A stretch of 64,000 bases of DNA, taken from NCBI RefSeq assembly GCF_003144195.1, contig NW_020290038.1, forward strand, positions 124,001 to 188,000, in the 5' to 3' direction. The notes under the pieces are model-generated. The model made no database searches and was not told the DNA's origin. It saw nothing but the letters and a program-made list of their open reading frames with translations. This DNA is from Ceraceosorus guamensis (lineage: Eukaryota; Basidiomycota; Exobasidiomycetes; Ceraceosorales; Ceraceosoraceae). A program made the position numbers and the translations under genes. Below, in pieces: positions 23,175 to 34,386 of the stretch; the first letter of the stretch is position 1; each line of letters begins with the position of its first letter.

Positions 23175-24574
23175 GGTGCGAGCTGCAGATCGAGGGGTGG
23201 GGGGGAACGAGAAAGAGGAAGAGGAAGAGGAAGAGGAAGAGGAAGAGGAAGAGGTTGGGGTGGGATGGGATGAGGATGAGGATGAGGTCGTGCGAGGTGC
23301 GAGGGCGTGTACCTGCACGTCGCTCAGCCGATCTAGTCCACGATTTCACATTTTGTATTTCCATTCAAGAAGAAACTCGTCACTGCGACTCTTGACTGAT
23401 TTGAATGAGCCATGCAGCAGCATCGGCCAACGAACGTCTGCATGCCCCCTCTCCCACACTTATTGCACGTATACGCGGTCTGTGCGCATCGCGTGTGTTT
23501 GTTTGTTGATTTGTTCGGACTTGAATTCGGACGTTCCACGTAGCGGTGCGGTGCGGTGCGGTGCGGTGCACATGCTGCATACCGAACGTGTTGGCACCTC
23601 CTCTGCGGCTGCATTCGCGTTATATTCAAATTCATGATTTATAGCGCCAAAGTGTCTTCATCACGTGTTTCTCGCTTATTCATGCGCCCGTACTTTTGAC
23701 TCATCAGACTGTGTAGGTACACACGCGCGGCGCACATGGATCATCCTTGCTCATGTATAGCAGTCACGAGTCAGGAGTACAGTCGAGTAGTCACGAGTAT
23801 ACATAGTCACGCTGCTGCCGCTGCCGCTGCATGCACGACTGATGGTGTGCTCACGCGCGGAGTTGCAATTTGGCACGCCGGCGGAGCTTGAGAGCTCGTC
23901 CAGCAGGCATCTCACCGCGAGGCAAGGTCAAAGCAAAATCACCGACCGACCGAGCTGCGCCTCCTCGACTTTAGCTTCGGCTTGGCTCGCCCATCTCATC
24001 TGCTCATCTCTTCCATCCCCATGCAGCAGTCTCCGTCTCAGTGTCAATGTGTTTCCCTTTCTCATCCATCAAATCACTCAGTCTCTTCATACACGAAACC
24101 ACGGCACTCGTACGCACACCTAGATCGGTGTCCTGCACTTTCCCCCTCCTTGCACTGTGCGCTCTGCACCCTCCAAGCAGGATCTCCACGTCACGCTAGA
24201 CGCGCGACAGCTAAGCAATCCCCATCCACGCGTCCCCCCTTTTGGCCCCTCCCCTCCCCTCCCGTCATCCAGCTAGAAGCTTGGGAATCAGACCCGGAAA
24301 GCCTGTCCAACCTCATAGACCCTCTGTCCCACCCCTCCTCCCCGCTCTCATCGACACCTCTCGGAAGCTCACTCGCTTCCCAGCCCCCCGCAACCCCGCA
24401 CCCCCTCGTCTGTCATCCCATCTTTCAATTTGGCCGGTTTCCAGATTGCAAAAGATCCGCCGCTTCATCGACGAGACGAGACGGTCGCCAGGCTTTCCCG
24501 TTCCTTGCTATCCAAATTTCAAGACTCGACTCGGCTCAACCCATCACCACTCGCCCCCCCCTCCTCTCTCCAAC
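23175..24574. other. Divergent MAPEG/secreted-protein spacer
   Basis: 1.4 kb. It includes a (GAGGAA)n purine tract at about 23213-23253, GCGGT repeats near 23543-23568, several TCACGAGT elements at 23762-23805 and a long C/T-rich leader before 24575. No gene recognised. Confidence 0.6.
23213..23253 (+). repeat. (GAGGAA)n purine tract
   Basis: About seven near-perfect hexamers, 40-80 bases upstream of the MAPEG start on the other strand, so it reads as a CTTCCT pyrimidine tract in its leader. Confidence 0.9.
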
Positions 24575-25206
24575 ATGCGTCTCAGCACCGTATCCCTCTC
24601 GCTCCTATCCACCCTCGCACTGACTTTGTCGGAGTGCGCACAAGCAAGAACCATCATCATGCCTCGCACTCCCACACCCTTCAACACGCCCAACCTGAAC
24701 GCTCCGCACGCTCTCCCCATCTCTTCTCGTCGCGCTCAAGAAGCTCATGCGCGCAGCATCTCCTACGAAGAAGATGCTCGTGCGATCAGCGGCGGATCTG
24801 CGCACGAAATGCTGCGGTCCACCGGCCAGTCGGATTTGGAATCGGAGTCGGAAGCGAGCCAGCTTGCTCGAAGCGTAGGGATGGAGGTGGGAAGCGTGAG
24901 AGAGAAGAGGGATGTGCGTGCGCATGAGGAGGAGCAGGAGCAGGAGGAGGAAGAGAAGCGCGGCTCGCGTAGCTCCGCTGCTTGGTCAAGGGAGGAAAAG
25001 CGGCAGAAGAGCAAAAGACGAGCGGTGAGTAGGCGCGGCAAGTTGAGATTGTTGTTGTTGTGCTTCTTCTTCTTCTTCTGCTTGGATGCGCGCTCATGAC
25101 TGACCCTCGTGCGACGTTGATCCGTGATGCTTGCGTCTCGTGCCCGCTCTCCACCCTACAGGCTGCTGCGTGGCAAAGCGCCGATGCGGAGGTCAAGCTG
25201 GTCTAG
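24575..25206 (+). CDS. Small charged secreted protein, unrecognised
   Basis: Two exons, 24575-25024 and 25162-25206; 164 aa. It starts with a clear signal peptide (MRLSTVSLSLLSTLALTLSE, cleavage likely near CAQA/RT). The mature part is very hydrophilic with an Arg/Ser/Glu-rich centre, an acidic run (HEEEQEQEEEEKR) and several dibasic sites (SRR, EKR, KRR) that could be cut by Kex2. There are no cysteines after the signal peptide, so it is not a disulfide-stabilised effector. The short last exon (AAAWQSADAEVKLV) joins in frame through GCG^GTGAGT...TACAG^GCT. I recognise no family. Confidence 0.7.
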
Positions 25207-25612
25207 ATGACTGGCTGACCGTCAATCACGCTCGAGATCCACTTGGCAAGGAGCAATGAATTTTGGTCCGGGTGCCGCGCGGCGGGCCAGCTGAATTTGA
25301 CTACATTAGTCCAGCCTGGTCATGCTTTGGGACGTCACAGAAAGCCGAAATGACGCAGCAGCAAGGGCAAAATCTGGATTCCATTGGGCTTGTTATGCAA
25401 TCAGGTTGTCATGCTCATCAAGCGGCGCAAACCTGCCTCGACATGGAGCGCGCCGGCGCCGGCGCCGGCGCCTCGACGCATTCACGCAGGGAATAGAGGG
25501 ATGTGCTTGCCGTCTTGCATCGATCAGGCGTCGCCACCTCCGACTTTGCTCCAACTCTAATCCCCCACCCAACACGACGGCGGCGCGCCCCATGTGCCCC
25601 TTGAATTGCTGT
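25207..25612. other. Convergent spacer
   Basis: 406 bases between convergent stop codons, with a GGCGCC palindromic run near 25450-25470. Nothing else seen. Confidence 0.6.
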
Positions 25613-27930
25613 TCATTCGCCCCTGATGAACCTGTTCCAATTACTTCTCAAGCAATATGCCGCCTTTTCGTATCCGGCCTCGCTCCCGCGCTCTTCGCCC
25701 TGCCGAAGTTCCTGCTTGATGTCTGCCACGAACCTCAGTGCGGCCCATGTACGTGCGGACAAGCCGTGCGCTGAATGCCAATCGCTCTCCACCAGCAGCC
25801 TATCCGCCCGACAAGCGCGAATCTGGTGCGCGAGCGATTTTTGTCGCGCGTTGATGGTTAGGCTGAAAGAGATGTAGATGTTTGGATGGGCATTCTAGCG
25901 TATAAGAGAGAAGAGGGGGGGGGGGAAGGGGGGGGTGTGATTGGTAAGGTCAGGGCGAGAAAGCGGCGGGCGGGGGCGGGCAGGGGGAAAAAGTCCCGCA
26001 TCATTTTTGAACTCTAGATCAGCCCCCCGCCGTACTCGCGACTCACTTGCACGGTGCGGATCATCTCGGCGGAGAGGGAGCAGCTGTGCAGGTCCACATC
26101 TTGCGTGCGAGTGACGTAATCGCGAGGCGCAGTATGAGTCGAGAGATGAGCCAAAGGCGAGGAAAGGCGCAAGTCAGGGGGAGAACTGTCCACAGATGCC
26201 CTTCCCTCCATGCCCCTCCCCTTCCCCCCCAAAAACTCACTGATATCTTCAAATCCAAAGCCGACCTCCTCGCTCATAGCCTCTTTCAAATCGTTTTGCG
26301 TAATCTCCTCTCCCCTACCCTCCCTCCAAGCCTTTTCCCTATCCCGCTTCTCCTTTTTGCTGGGCTGCAGCACACGCTTCGTTCGTCGACCGCTACCAGG
26401 CCAACGCCTATCCATCTCCCGCACCCAAGCCAACGTGGCATCGCCAGCTTTGACGCTGTGCAAGCTGACGCTTCGTCGAAGAGAGATGGCCACTTGCACC
26501 TGAGCGCTCAAAATGGACAATTGATGGGATAGAGGTGTGCTCAAACAACTCAGAGCTCGATTTCTTCTGCCTAGTCCGTGTCCGTGAAATTCGTCTGCGC
26601 GCCCTGCACCTGCGCTTCGTTGAACCTCTTGAGCAAGCTTGGTCGCGTGCGCCTCATGCAAGCCCTTGTCGACCGCTTCCTTCTGCTCCTCCTGCTCCGC
26701 TGGATTCGAATGCACTCCCTCCTCGTCCGCGTCCGCGTCTGCACCTGTACATCTCAGACTGGGGTCCCTTGTATATCCATGCGCGCTCATAGGTAATCTA
26801 AAGATCCTATCCATTCCCACCTCTCCCACCAGAGCCGTCGGATGTTCTTGCAGATTTCTTCGAAGCGTCTGGATGATGTCGGACAAGGCGATAGGAGGGG
26901 GCAGATGAGGAAGCAAATCTTCCAGTTGATTCTTCGCTTCCAGCGTGCGGGAAGAGGTGCCCGCATCCGCATCTGCCTGAGCGAGAAAGAGGGAACGATA
27001 ATGATCTTCTTTGGTAGTGGAATCGCAGAGCGAGATTTGATGAGCGAACCAGGGATGATAGCCTGTTTGTGAGGGGACGGGGGTGAGGGAGCACGATGCC
27101 CGCAATTCGTGTGTGCGCACTCAGCTTTGGGCATTTCGTTCGAGGTGTGCAAGTCCACATGCACAATCGCGCAACCTTTACCACCACGACGCTGCCCTCT
27201 GGCCGTCCGCACCCCCCCACACACACACCACCGCAAAGCGCAGCAACTCACCAAAAGCAGGCACCACTTTTCCTGGACAAGATCGGGCCAGCTGAGCGAC
27301 GAAATGCTGATCGTGCACGGAGGTGGACATGGCGCAAACCTTGTTCAACTTTACGCTGCGCATCTTGAGACTCAGCTCTTGCGAATCTCGCCAAGGAGAT
27401 GGATCGTCGGTGGGGTGACAGTGGGCTGAAGGAAAGGAGGGGGAAAAGGGATGGGCGTGTGAGTGTGAATGTGAGTGTGGGTGTGGGTGGTGGATGTGTG
27501 CGAGTGTGAGTGTGGATGTGTGCGATGTGTGCGAGCTTCAACTCACCCTGGCAGGGCAGGGCAGCGCAGCATAGACAGACGCGCACGATCCAGCCAGCGT
27601 CGGTAATCAGCCTCGAGCCTCGAAGAAGCTGATCATTCCATCGCATACAGAGTCAAGACTCTGAGCTGAATTACTCACATCCACCAGCAATTCCCACATC
27701 GCATCAGGCGGCCAGTGCACATCCTCCTCACCATCCTCATCCTCCCTCTCCATCTGCTCCACGTATCTCCTCACATCCACGTCCACCACCTCCACACCCG
27801 AATGGCCTACCTCTTCTACTTCTCTCCTCGACCTTCTTTCCTGTCGATGCGCAACGCTAGGTGCTTCCTCCTCGTCCCCCCAAGTCGATGCATACTGACC
27901 ACCTCCTCTTTCTCCTCCAGCGCACATCGC
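25613..27930 (-). CDS. scn1: TatD-like metal-dependent hydrolase (Cut9-interacting Scn1 family)
   Basis: TatD-family amidohydrolase of the Scn1 type, 527 aa; family members bind two metal ions. Exons: 27679-27930, 27547 (one base), 27252-27425, 26241-27062, 26047-26099, 25613-25894. Metal ligands are intact: HCHPTD (residues 86-91), GEVGMD (Glu near 223), SLHSVKAG, VDLHSC and VESDW. The YHPWF motif marks the Scn1 branch. An Asp/Glu-rich N-terminal extension of about 75 residues and a basic insert (RRTKRVLQPSKKEKRDREK) are extra. The conserved VDAHCHPTD is obtained only if GAT is joined to a lone G and then to CC, that is, a one-base exon or a nested intron. The ATG at 27930 is the first in frame; further upstream is open but low-complexity. 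Confidence 0.88.
27456..27536. repeat. (GTGTGG/GAGTGT) tract inside an Scn1-like intron
   Basis: GT-rich on the plus strand, CA-rich in the transcript, filling most of intron 27426-27546. Units are imperfect 6-10 mers. Confidence 0.8.
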
Positions 27931-29006
27931 CTCGCCTCGCCTCGCCTCGCCTCGCCTCTTCTCTTCGTCCGATACTCGATGGTCCTCGATCAAGAGCCAC
28001 GCGATGGCCCCTTGCCTTGTTCCTCTGAAATCCGAAGCAAAATGCCCCGAGCGTGCACTCTGACTACAAGTGGGAGAGAGTGATTGTAGTAGACTTGGAC
28101 CCCAAGGGCTTCAACCAGACTTGTCCATACCCGCGCAGTCAGAAGAAAGTTCCACAACAAGTCGTGAGCGTGAGTCTGCAGTGCGGAGCCTCTCGTGTGA
28201 TTCTTCGAGTCCACGAGTTCCAGAAACTCGAAAAGAGTCCATGCATGCAGTGTACTGCCCGCCCGCCTGCCTGCCCGCCTGCCTGCCTGCCTCCTTAGCC
28301 TCCTTAGCCTCCCTAGCCTCCCTCCACATTAGCACGACGCGCGCACGTGACTCTACACACGGCCAAAGCTACCAAAAATCCTGATGAGTCGTGATCGAGT
28401 CTCGCGACGCCCAGCAGCTCTCAGCTCCAGCTCACTTTCGTAGCGCGCAGCTTCGTGAAGCAGGCAAGACTTGACTCGCACTCGAACAAAAAGCACTCGC
28501 CCAAGAGCCTGAGGCCGCACGCGCATCAAACAAACACCGACTCTCGCATCCTGCTGAGCGAACCAAGAAGCTTTGGCTTCGAAAGAAAGCTAGGCATGGC
28601 ACGAAGGCGAGGCGAAGGAGAAGGGATGACATGGCACGGGGGGAAAGCCTAGGTAGTGTTACTCTTACAAAAGATTGCGAATTTGCAGATTGATGGATCA
28701 GGGGGGGGTCAACAGATGCGTGCGAGATACATTGAGGATGGCGAAGGGGGGGAAGAAAGAGGGGAGATATAGAGAGGCACGGTGAAAGAATCTCAAAGTG
28801 GGCGTGAGAGCGACAGATGCACGAGCTGCCGCGGCACACCTCACTCCTGCGATGAGGGCATCTCGACAGCAGACCGCTGCAGGGCTGCCAATCGCTTATT
28901 GATAGAAGCCAAAACTATAGCAGAGAAAGCTTTAGCGCATCAGCATCAGAATCGCACCGCATCGCATCGCATCGCATCAGCATCAGCAATCAGCATCGCA
29001 TCAGCA
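27931..29006. other. Scn1-like promoter and ATG1 3' flank
   Basis: About 1.1 kb between two minus-strand genes. It contains GTCGTGAGCGTGAGTC at about 28162, CTGCC and CTCCTTAGC minisatellites at 28258-28322 and a CATCG/CAGCA repeat at 28936-29022 ending at the ATG1 stop. No gene recognised. Confidence 0.55.
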
Positions 29007-32000
29007 TCAGCAATCAGCATCCGCGTCCGCCCCTTCCGCCCAATCGAGCTCTTGAAACTCACACTTTTCAATCGTAGCGATAGCAGCATCTCCCAGCTCG
29101 GCATTGCTTCCAAGCACGACGGCCGCTACCGCCGCCGCCGCTGCCGACTCCTCCTCCCCCTCCTCCTTTTCGTTGGGAGAGTCCAGCAAACCGCTTAACA
29201 ATCCGCTGGCGGTCTCGTAGGCCAGTATGCACCTCTGCGCCTCGAAAGCGGAGCCTGCTGCTGCTGCTGCGCGTCCGTGATTGTTCTCCAACTCGTCCAG
29301 CGCGGCGCATCTGGCGATATCGAGCGCCTTGTCGAAGATCAGCTTGTCCACATTTCGCGCCGAATCCGGTATTTCCGCGCTGCACCGAGCCCTCGCAAAG
29401 TCGGCCCTCTCGTAGCCGTCGTTGAAGCGTGCGCGCAAAAATTGCACAGCTGCGCAAAAATACACACCGGACTCTTTCGAATGAGCGATAGTGTAGTTAC
29501 TGGGCGATTGGGCGCACCGTACATACTCACCTTCATTGACGTCCGAACTTACTGCGGCGGGGTAGCCAGGACGCGAACGAGCCTCCCAAAAAATTTTGAC
29601 GGCATCCAGACCTCGTTGCAAAAAGCTCAAGCTACGCACATACAGCAGCAGCGCCTCCGCAGCAACCGTCTCTCCTGCCGATGAAGGTAGTCCAATAGTC
29701 TGAGATTGAGGAGAAGTTGGAGAGTAGCTGGCGGCAGGAGCGCCAGGGGAGGCCTTGGTAGAGCTGCTCCTCCTCAAAGCCGTCGATGGCCGAGTGGACT
29801 TGTTGACAGCCGTGGAGACGCTCGAGGAGCCCAGAGCAGAGTCCTTCGCAGCTTCTCCATTCAAGCCGGCCTGATGAGGTCCACTTGGAAAGTGAAGTGC
29901 CAGTCTGGAGTCCGCAAATTCGCTGAGCACAAACGACTTTTGCGAAAGATCTTCGAGCATCGCTAGCAAGCCCGCTTCCGCACCGTCCAAATGTTCGCCC
30001 GATCTCATGAGCGCTGCTCGTCTTGTGCTCCGATTCCTAGCCAAGGCAGCTGCTCCTCGCATGTTCATCCCAGTAGGAATGCCAAACAGCCTCACGCTCG
30101 CCATGCTGATCGCGCGCGCCAAAGCAGACTGCGGGTTCGCAGCTGTTGTCGTCGTCGAGATCGCAGCCGGCGCGGTCTGTGGCGCTGCGGGGTCAGGAGC
30201 AGGGATTGTTGAAGCGACACCACTTTGAGCTGCAGCTGCTGGGGCGCCGCCGACAGCAGGCAGTGAGCGAGGACTGGGACTGGTAGCGCTGGAGGTGCTC
30301 TGGCGATGGCTCAAGCTAGGACGCCGCACAGTGCCCGAGGGAAGAGCAAAAGCTCCGCCAGCTGGCGAGCTGGGCGCTGCGCCCTCTACTGCGGTGGGCG
30401 ATGATCTGTTTGGAGGGGAAATGCGAGCGCGCTGTGCAGATTCATCAGTAGTCTTGGCTGCCGAGAATGGCGCGGCTGTGGCTGTTGCTGTGACTGCAGC
30501 TGCGGAAGGAAGGAGTTGAGCTGCTATACCGCTGCTGAGTCTACCCAACCTGGATGGTCTTCGCCCCACGCCTAGTAGTCCTGCGCCGACGCTCCCGTCC
30601 GAGTTGGTCTCGATGTTGCGCTTCTCCACGATCACGTACGCATCCTTGCCCAGCAGTCCGCTGTCACCAGGCGAGGGCTGAGTTGCCGAACCAGCAAGAT
30701 CAAGCGGAGTCGAAGCGCCCGTTCCCGGCGAGTCTGAGCTGGATGCCTTGGCTGTAGCTGCGTGGATGGGAAAGTTGCTGACGCTCGAGCCAGGCGTGTC
30801 GCTTGCATTGTCTTCCATACCTGAAGAGGTTGGCGCTGCGATGCTCGGCTGCGCCATTTTGGCTTTTGTCTCCACCGCATTCGTACGGTATGCGTGATTC
30901 CCGGCCAGAACATACTTGCTGGCAAAGCCTCGCTTGATGGGGGTGGGAGGCGAAACATTCACCTTTGAGGACGGTATACGTGCTGCTTTCGGAAGCGACG
31001 GCGCCATCTCCTCTGGAGCTGCAGGTATGAGCTTGGCATTGGAGGACTCAGAAGTGGCTCCTGCGGAGGTCGTGGCTTGATCTGCCAAAGCCCTCTTTGC
31101 CGTGGCAGCGGCAGCAGCAGCAGCCACGACTTGGCGCATCTCTTCTCTGACGCCTTCGATCACATCGCATCTGAACAACCCGTCGAAAGATACGCGCTCC
31201 ATCGGCTTTTGCCTCAAGAGGCACCTCACCAGCGCCTTGATGTCCGCCGGGATTGAATGAGCGCGCTTCACATCCACATTCGTCTCGCCAAGCTCTTCCC
31301 TTCTCTCCCTCTCGCGCGCCAAGGAGCCATCCGAGCGCTCATCGGGAAAACGTATGCGATCTTCGCCTCGCTCAATCTTGCGCAGCAGCTCCACCGGATT
31401 CTGCGCTCTGAAAGGCGGCTTGCCCACGCACATTTCGTACAGCACCGCTCCTACCGACCACAAGTCCGCCTTGGCATCGTACTTTTCGTATCGAAGAATC
31501 TCAGGCGCCATGTAGAGCCTGTGCATCGAATCGGTGTGAGCTCGGCGCATCGCATGCATCTTCCTCCAACGGACCTCTACTCACGGGCTTCCACATAGCG
31601 TCTCTGCCAGGGTCGCTGTGGGGAGATTGCGGGCAAAGCCAAAGTCTGCGACTTTGAGCTGTGGAATGCCAGGCTTGTGACCAGCGGCCAAGAATTCTTC
31701 ATCGGCGGGCTGCAAGAGCAGGTTCTGCAGAGTACGACAAGCAAGTCTACTTGTCAGCACTGACTGGATGCATGCGTCTCAGGCCGGAGGGAAGCTCCGT
31801 CAAACAACGGAGCGGGCTCGAGTAACCCGCCCGCCACCTTGGTCATCGCAGCGACCACTCACCTGAGGTTTGATGTCTCTATGCACAATGTTGCGATCGC
31901 GCATGAATTCGAGTGCGCCCGCCAACTGTTCCAAAAAGCTTCTGATCACGACGTGGTTCAGTCCTCCATCCTCGTGGTGCCTGTACTCCATCTCGGCGGT

Positions 32001-32495
32001 CGCAGCGCTCCTGTCGATCGAAGTGCTCCTCCTAGTCTTCCTTGCTTCTGCCGTCGCTGCGGATGCTAGCGCTTGCTGCTCAGCTAACGCCTTTGGAGCG
32101 TTGCGAATGTAAAAGCTGAGATCCCCGCCCGAGCAAAAGGGCATGACGAGGTATATCCTGTCGTCGGTGCTGAGACAGTCGAGCAGCTCGACGACATGCC
32201 GATGTCTAATGTTCCTCATGATGCTAATCTCCCCTTCCAGATTCTCCAGCAGCTTGGTGGTCAACTTGCGCCTGCTGACAATCTTGATGGCCAGATCCCT
32301 TGCGCGTGGTGCATCGGGCGGTCTGACCAAACCCTTGTGCACCACTGCAAACGAACCTTTTCCAATCTCCTTGAGAATCTCATAAGGGCCTACTCGATGA
32401 TCGGAAGAGCTCCCGCTGCCAGCACCACCACCACCACCACCACCCGCGCCACCGCTTCCCGACCCAGAGACTGCTGCGTGAGTGACGGCCGCCAT
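29007..32495 (-). CDS. ATG1: Atg1, autophagy-initiating serine/threonine kinase
   Basis: Atg1/ULK kinase, 1,067 aa, the catalytic subunit of the complex that starts autophagosome formation. Four exons: 31863-32495, 31585-31724, 29531-31518, 29007-29449. The kinase domain begins at about residue 37: GKGSFAVV (45-52), Lys71 in [13 protein letters not shown] (205-211), DFG (238-240), then [13 protein letters not shown] Ser/Thr/Arg insert follows [11 protein letters not shown] before helix E, as in other basidiomycetes. The centre is Ser/Ala/Pro-rich and probably disordered. The C-terminal MIT/EAT pair that binds Atg13 is seen from [20 protein letters not shown] and [19 protein letters not shown] to the end. 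The last intron (29450-29530, 81 bases) has no stop and is a multiple of three; removing it gives the family-like [15 protein letters not shown]. Confidence 0.95.
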
Positions 32496-33951
32496 TTCCG
32501 CCCCAAGCGGGTGGCGGAGGCGCGATGCCGAATGGGGGTGCGCTTGCTCAAGTGGAGGCTTGCCTCACTCTTGCCTGACAAGTTGAGGGCAGCCAATGGG
32601 AGGCAGAGCAGGAATGCGAGCAGCAGATCAAGTGGATGCGGATGCGACCATGCGAGCGGAGCGAAGCGAGGATGATGGTGTGTGTGTGTGTGTGCGTGCG
32701 ACTCCCTCTGGAGGGACCAGCGATCGATGTGCGGCTGCTGTGTGATCTTATCTTGATGCATATATGCTGCATCATGGATACCAGCAGCTTGCTCGGCGCA
32801 CAGGCATCAGCAGCAGCAGCAGCAGCAGCAGCACAGCACCCGCGAGCCCCCCTCGTTTGCGCCATCCGCCGCCGCGTTTCAAGCAGCAGCAGCAGCATGC
32901 AGCAGCAGCAGTGGCGCGTGCGTACGATGAATCGATTGTGAATGTTAGACCCGCACGCGACTATACACGCACGCGCAGCTCAATTGTCGCAGCTGCATGC
33001 TGCGTGCAATGACGAGACCCCCGCCGCCGAACGGAACCCGTGCACGCGCGCGCGGCGTCTATAGCTGCGCCCGCACGTGATGCAATCCAATCCAGATCAC
33101 GTGCATGACGTCTCGTGTGTGTGTTGACCAAAAAGTCACGAGTCGCGCGCGCACAAGTCATCGAGTGCAAGTCACAGTCGAGTCAAACAAGTCAAGAGTC
33201 GTGGGTTAAAAAAAAAAGAAAAGTATGTGTTGATGAGTTTTGGAGTAAACGCACAATGTGAATACCAGTCGAGCGTCACTCGTGACTCGAGTTGGAGCTA
33301 GGTCTACCGTGTGCATGCGCCTTGTGCTGATTGTGGTTGTATAATTTGTGTAGAGCGTTCTGCATGGACCGAGCTGCATGCGTCGACTGCAAAGCATGCA
33401 GCTATGCAATACAACAACGCAGCAGCGAGCGAAATCCCCGCGCTGATCATTCATTCATTGTGATTCGCCATCAACGCATCCAAACTCGAATGAATCCACG
33501 CAAGAGTCGTGAATGATGACAGAGGCTGCGGCTGCTCAGTCAAAGTGCGGTTTGTGGAGAATGAATTCAGGGATGCAATTAAGCTGCTCTCACTCGTACC
33601 GCACAACCAACACTACGCACACTATTGACTATAGCCCCGCCCCCGCACCTTGACTCTGCGCGTCCCGTCCGCGCGCGTGGGCGGCCGGGCCACACGTAGT
33701 ATACAGCACCATGCATCAGCAAGCTGCACGCGCGCTGCTCGAAGCTCCAAAACACCGCGGCGTGCCTTCTGGACCTGCTTGCGTAGCAATTCAGCGAGCA
33801 AAGCTTGACATCGGTCTGTGAGCCAGTCACGAGTCACGAGATTCCCCCCCACACTCGTGACTATCACCCTCACCCCCACGCTCCACGTCATTTCATCATC
33901 CTGCCTCTGGATCCCGCAACACGCACCGCACCACGCGCAACGCCCAAAATC
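32496..33951. other. Divergent ATG1/GST-like spacer
   Basis: 1.46 kb with CAG repeats (32803-32833 and 32883-32912), CACGCACG and CGCG runs, and several TCACGAG elements (33137-33150, 33187-33200, 33824-33842, 33854-33864). No gene recognised. Confidence 0.6.
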
Positions 33952-34299
33952 ATGTCTGCCCCGCCGCCGCCAGCAGCAGCATCTCCGCGCGCAATCGTGT
34001 ACGGCTACGCCGGCTCTCCCTTTTTCAAAAAGTTGCAGGATCTGCTAGCGTGGTACAGGGTACCGCACGCCGTCGTTCAAGTCGACATGATCCCGCCTCG
34101 TCCCATGCTCTCCCAAGAGCTGGGCATCACCTATCGTCGCATTCCCGTGCTGGCATTGGACGGTCAGCTTTATCTCGACACTAGTCTGCAAGTCGAGGTG
34201 CTGGAAAAGACGTTTGCGGGCAAGCAGGGACACGGAAACAGTTTGTTCGGTCGAGAGGCCGAATTGCAAAAGAGGCTCGTTGGTGAGCGCGCGCGCGAG

Positions 34300-34386
<87 letters not shown>

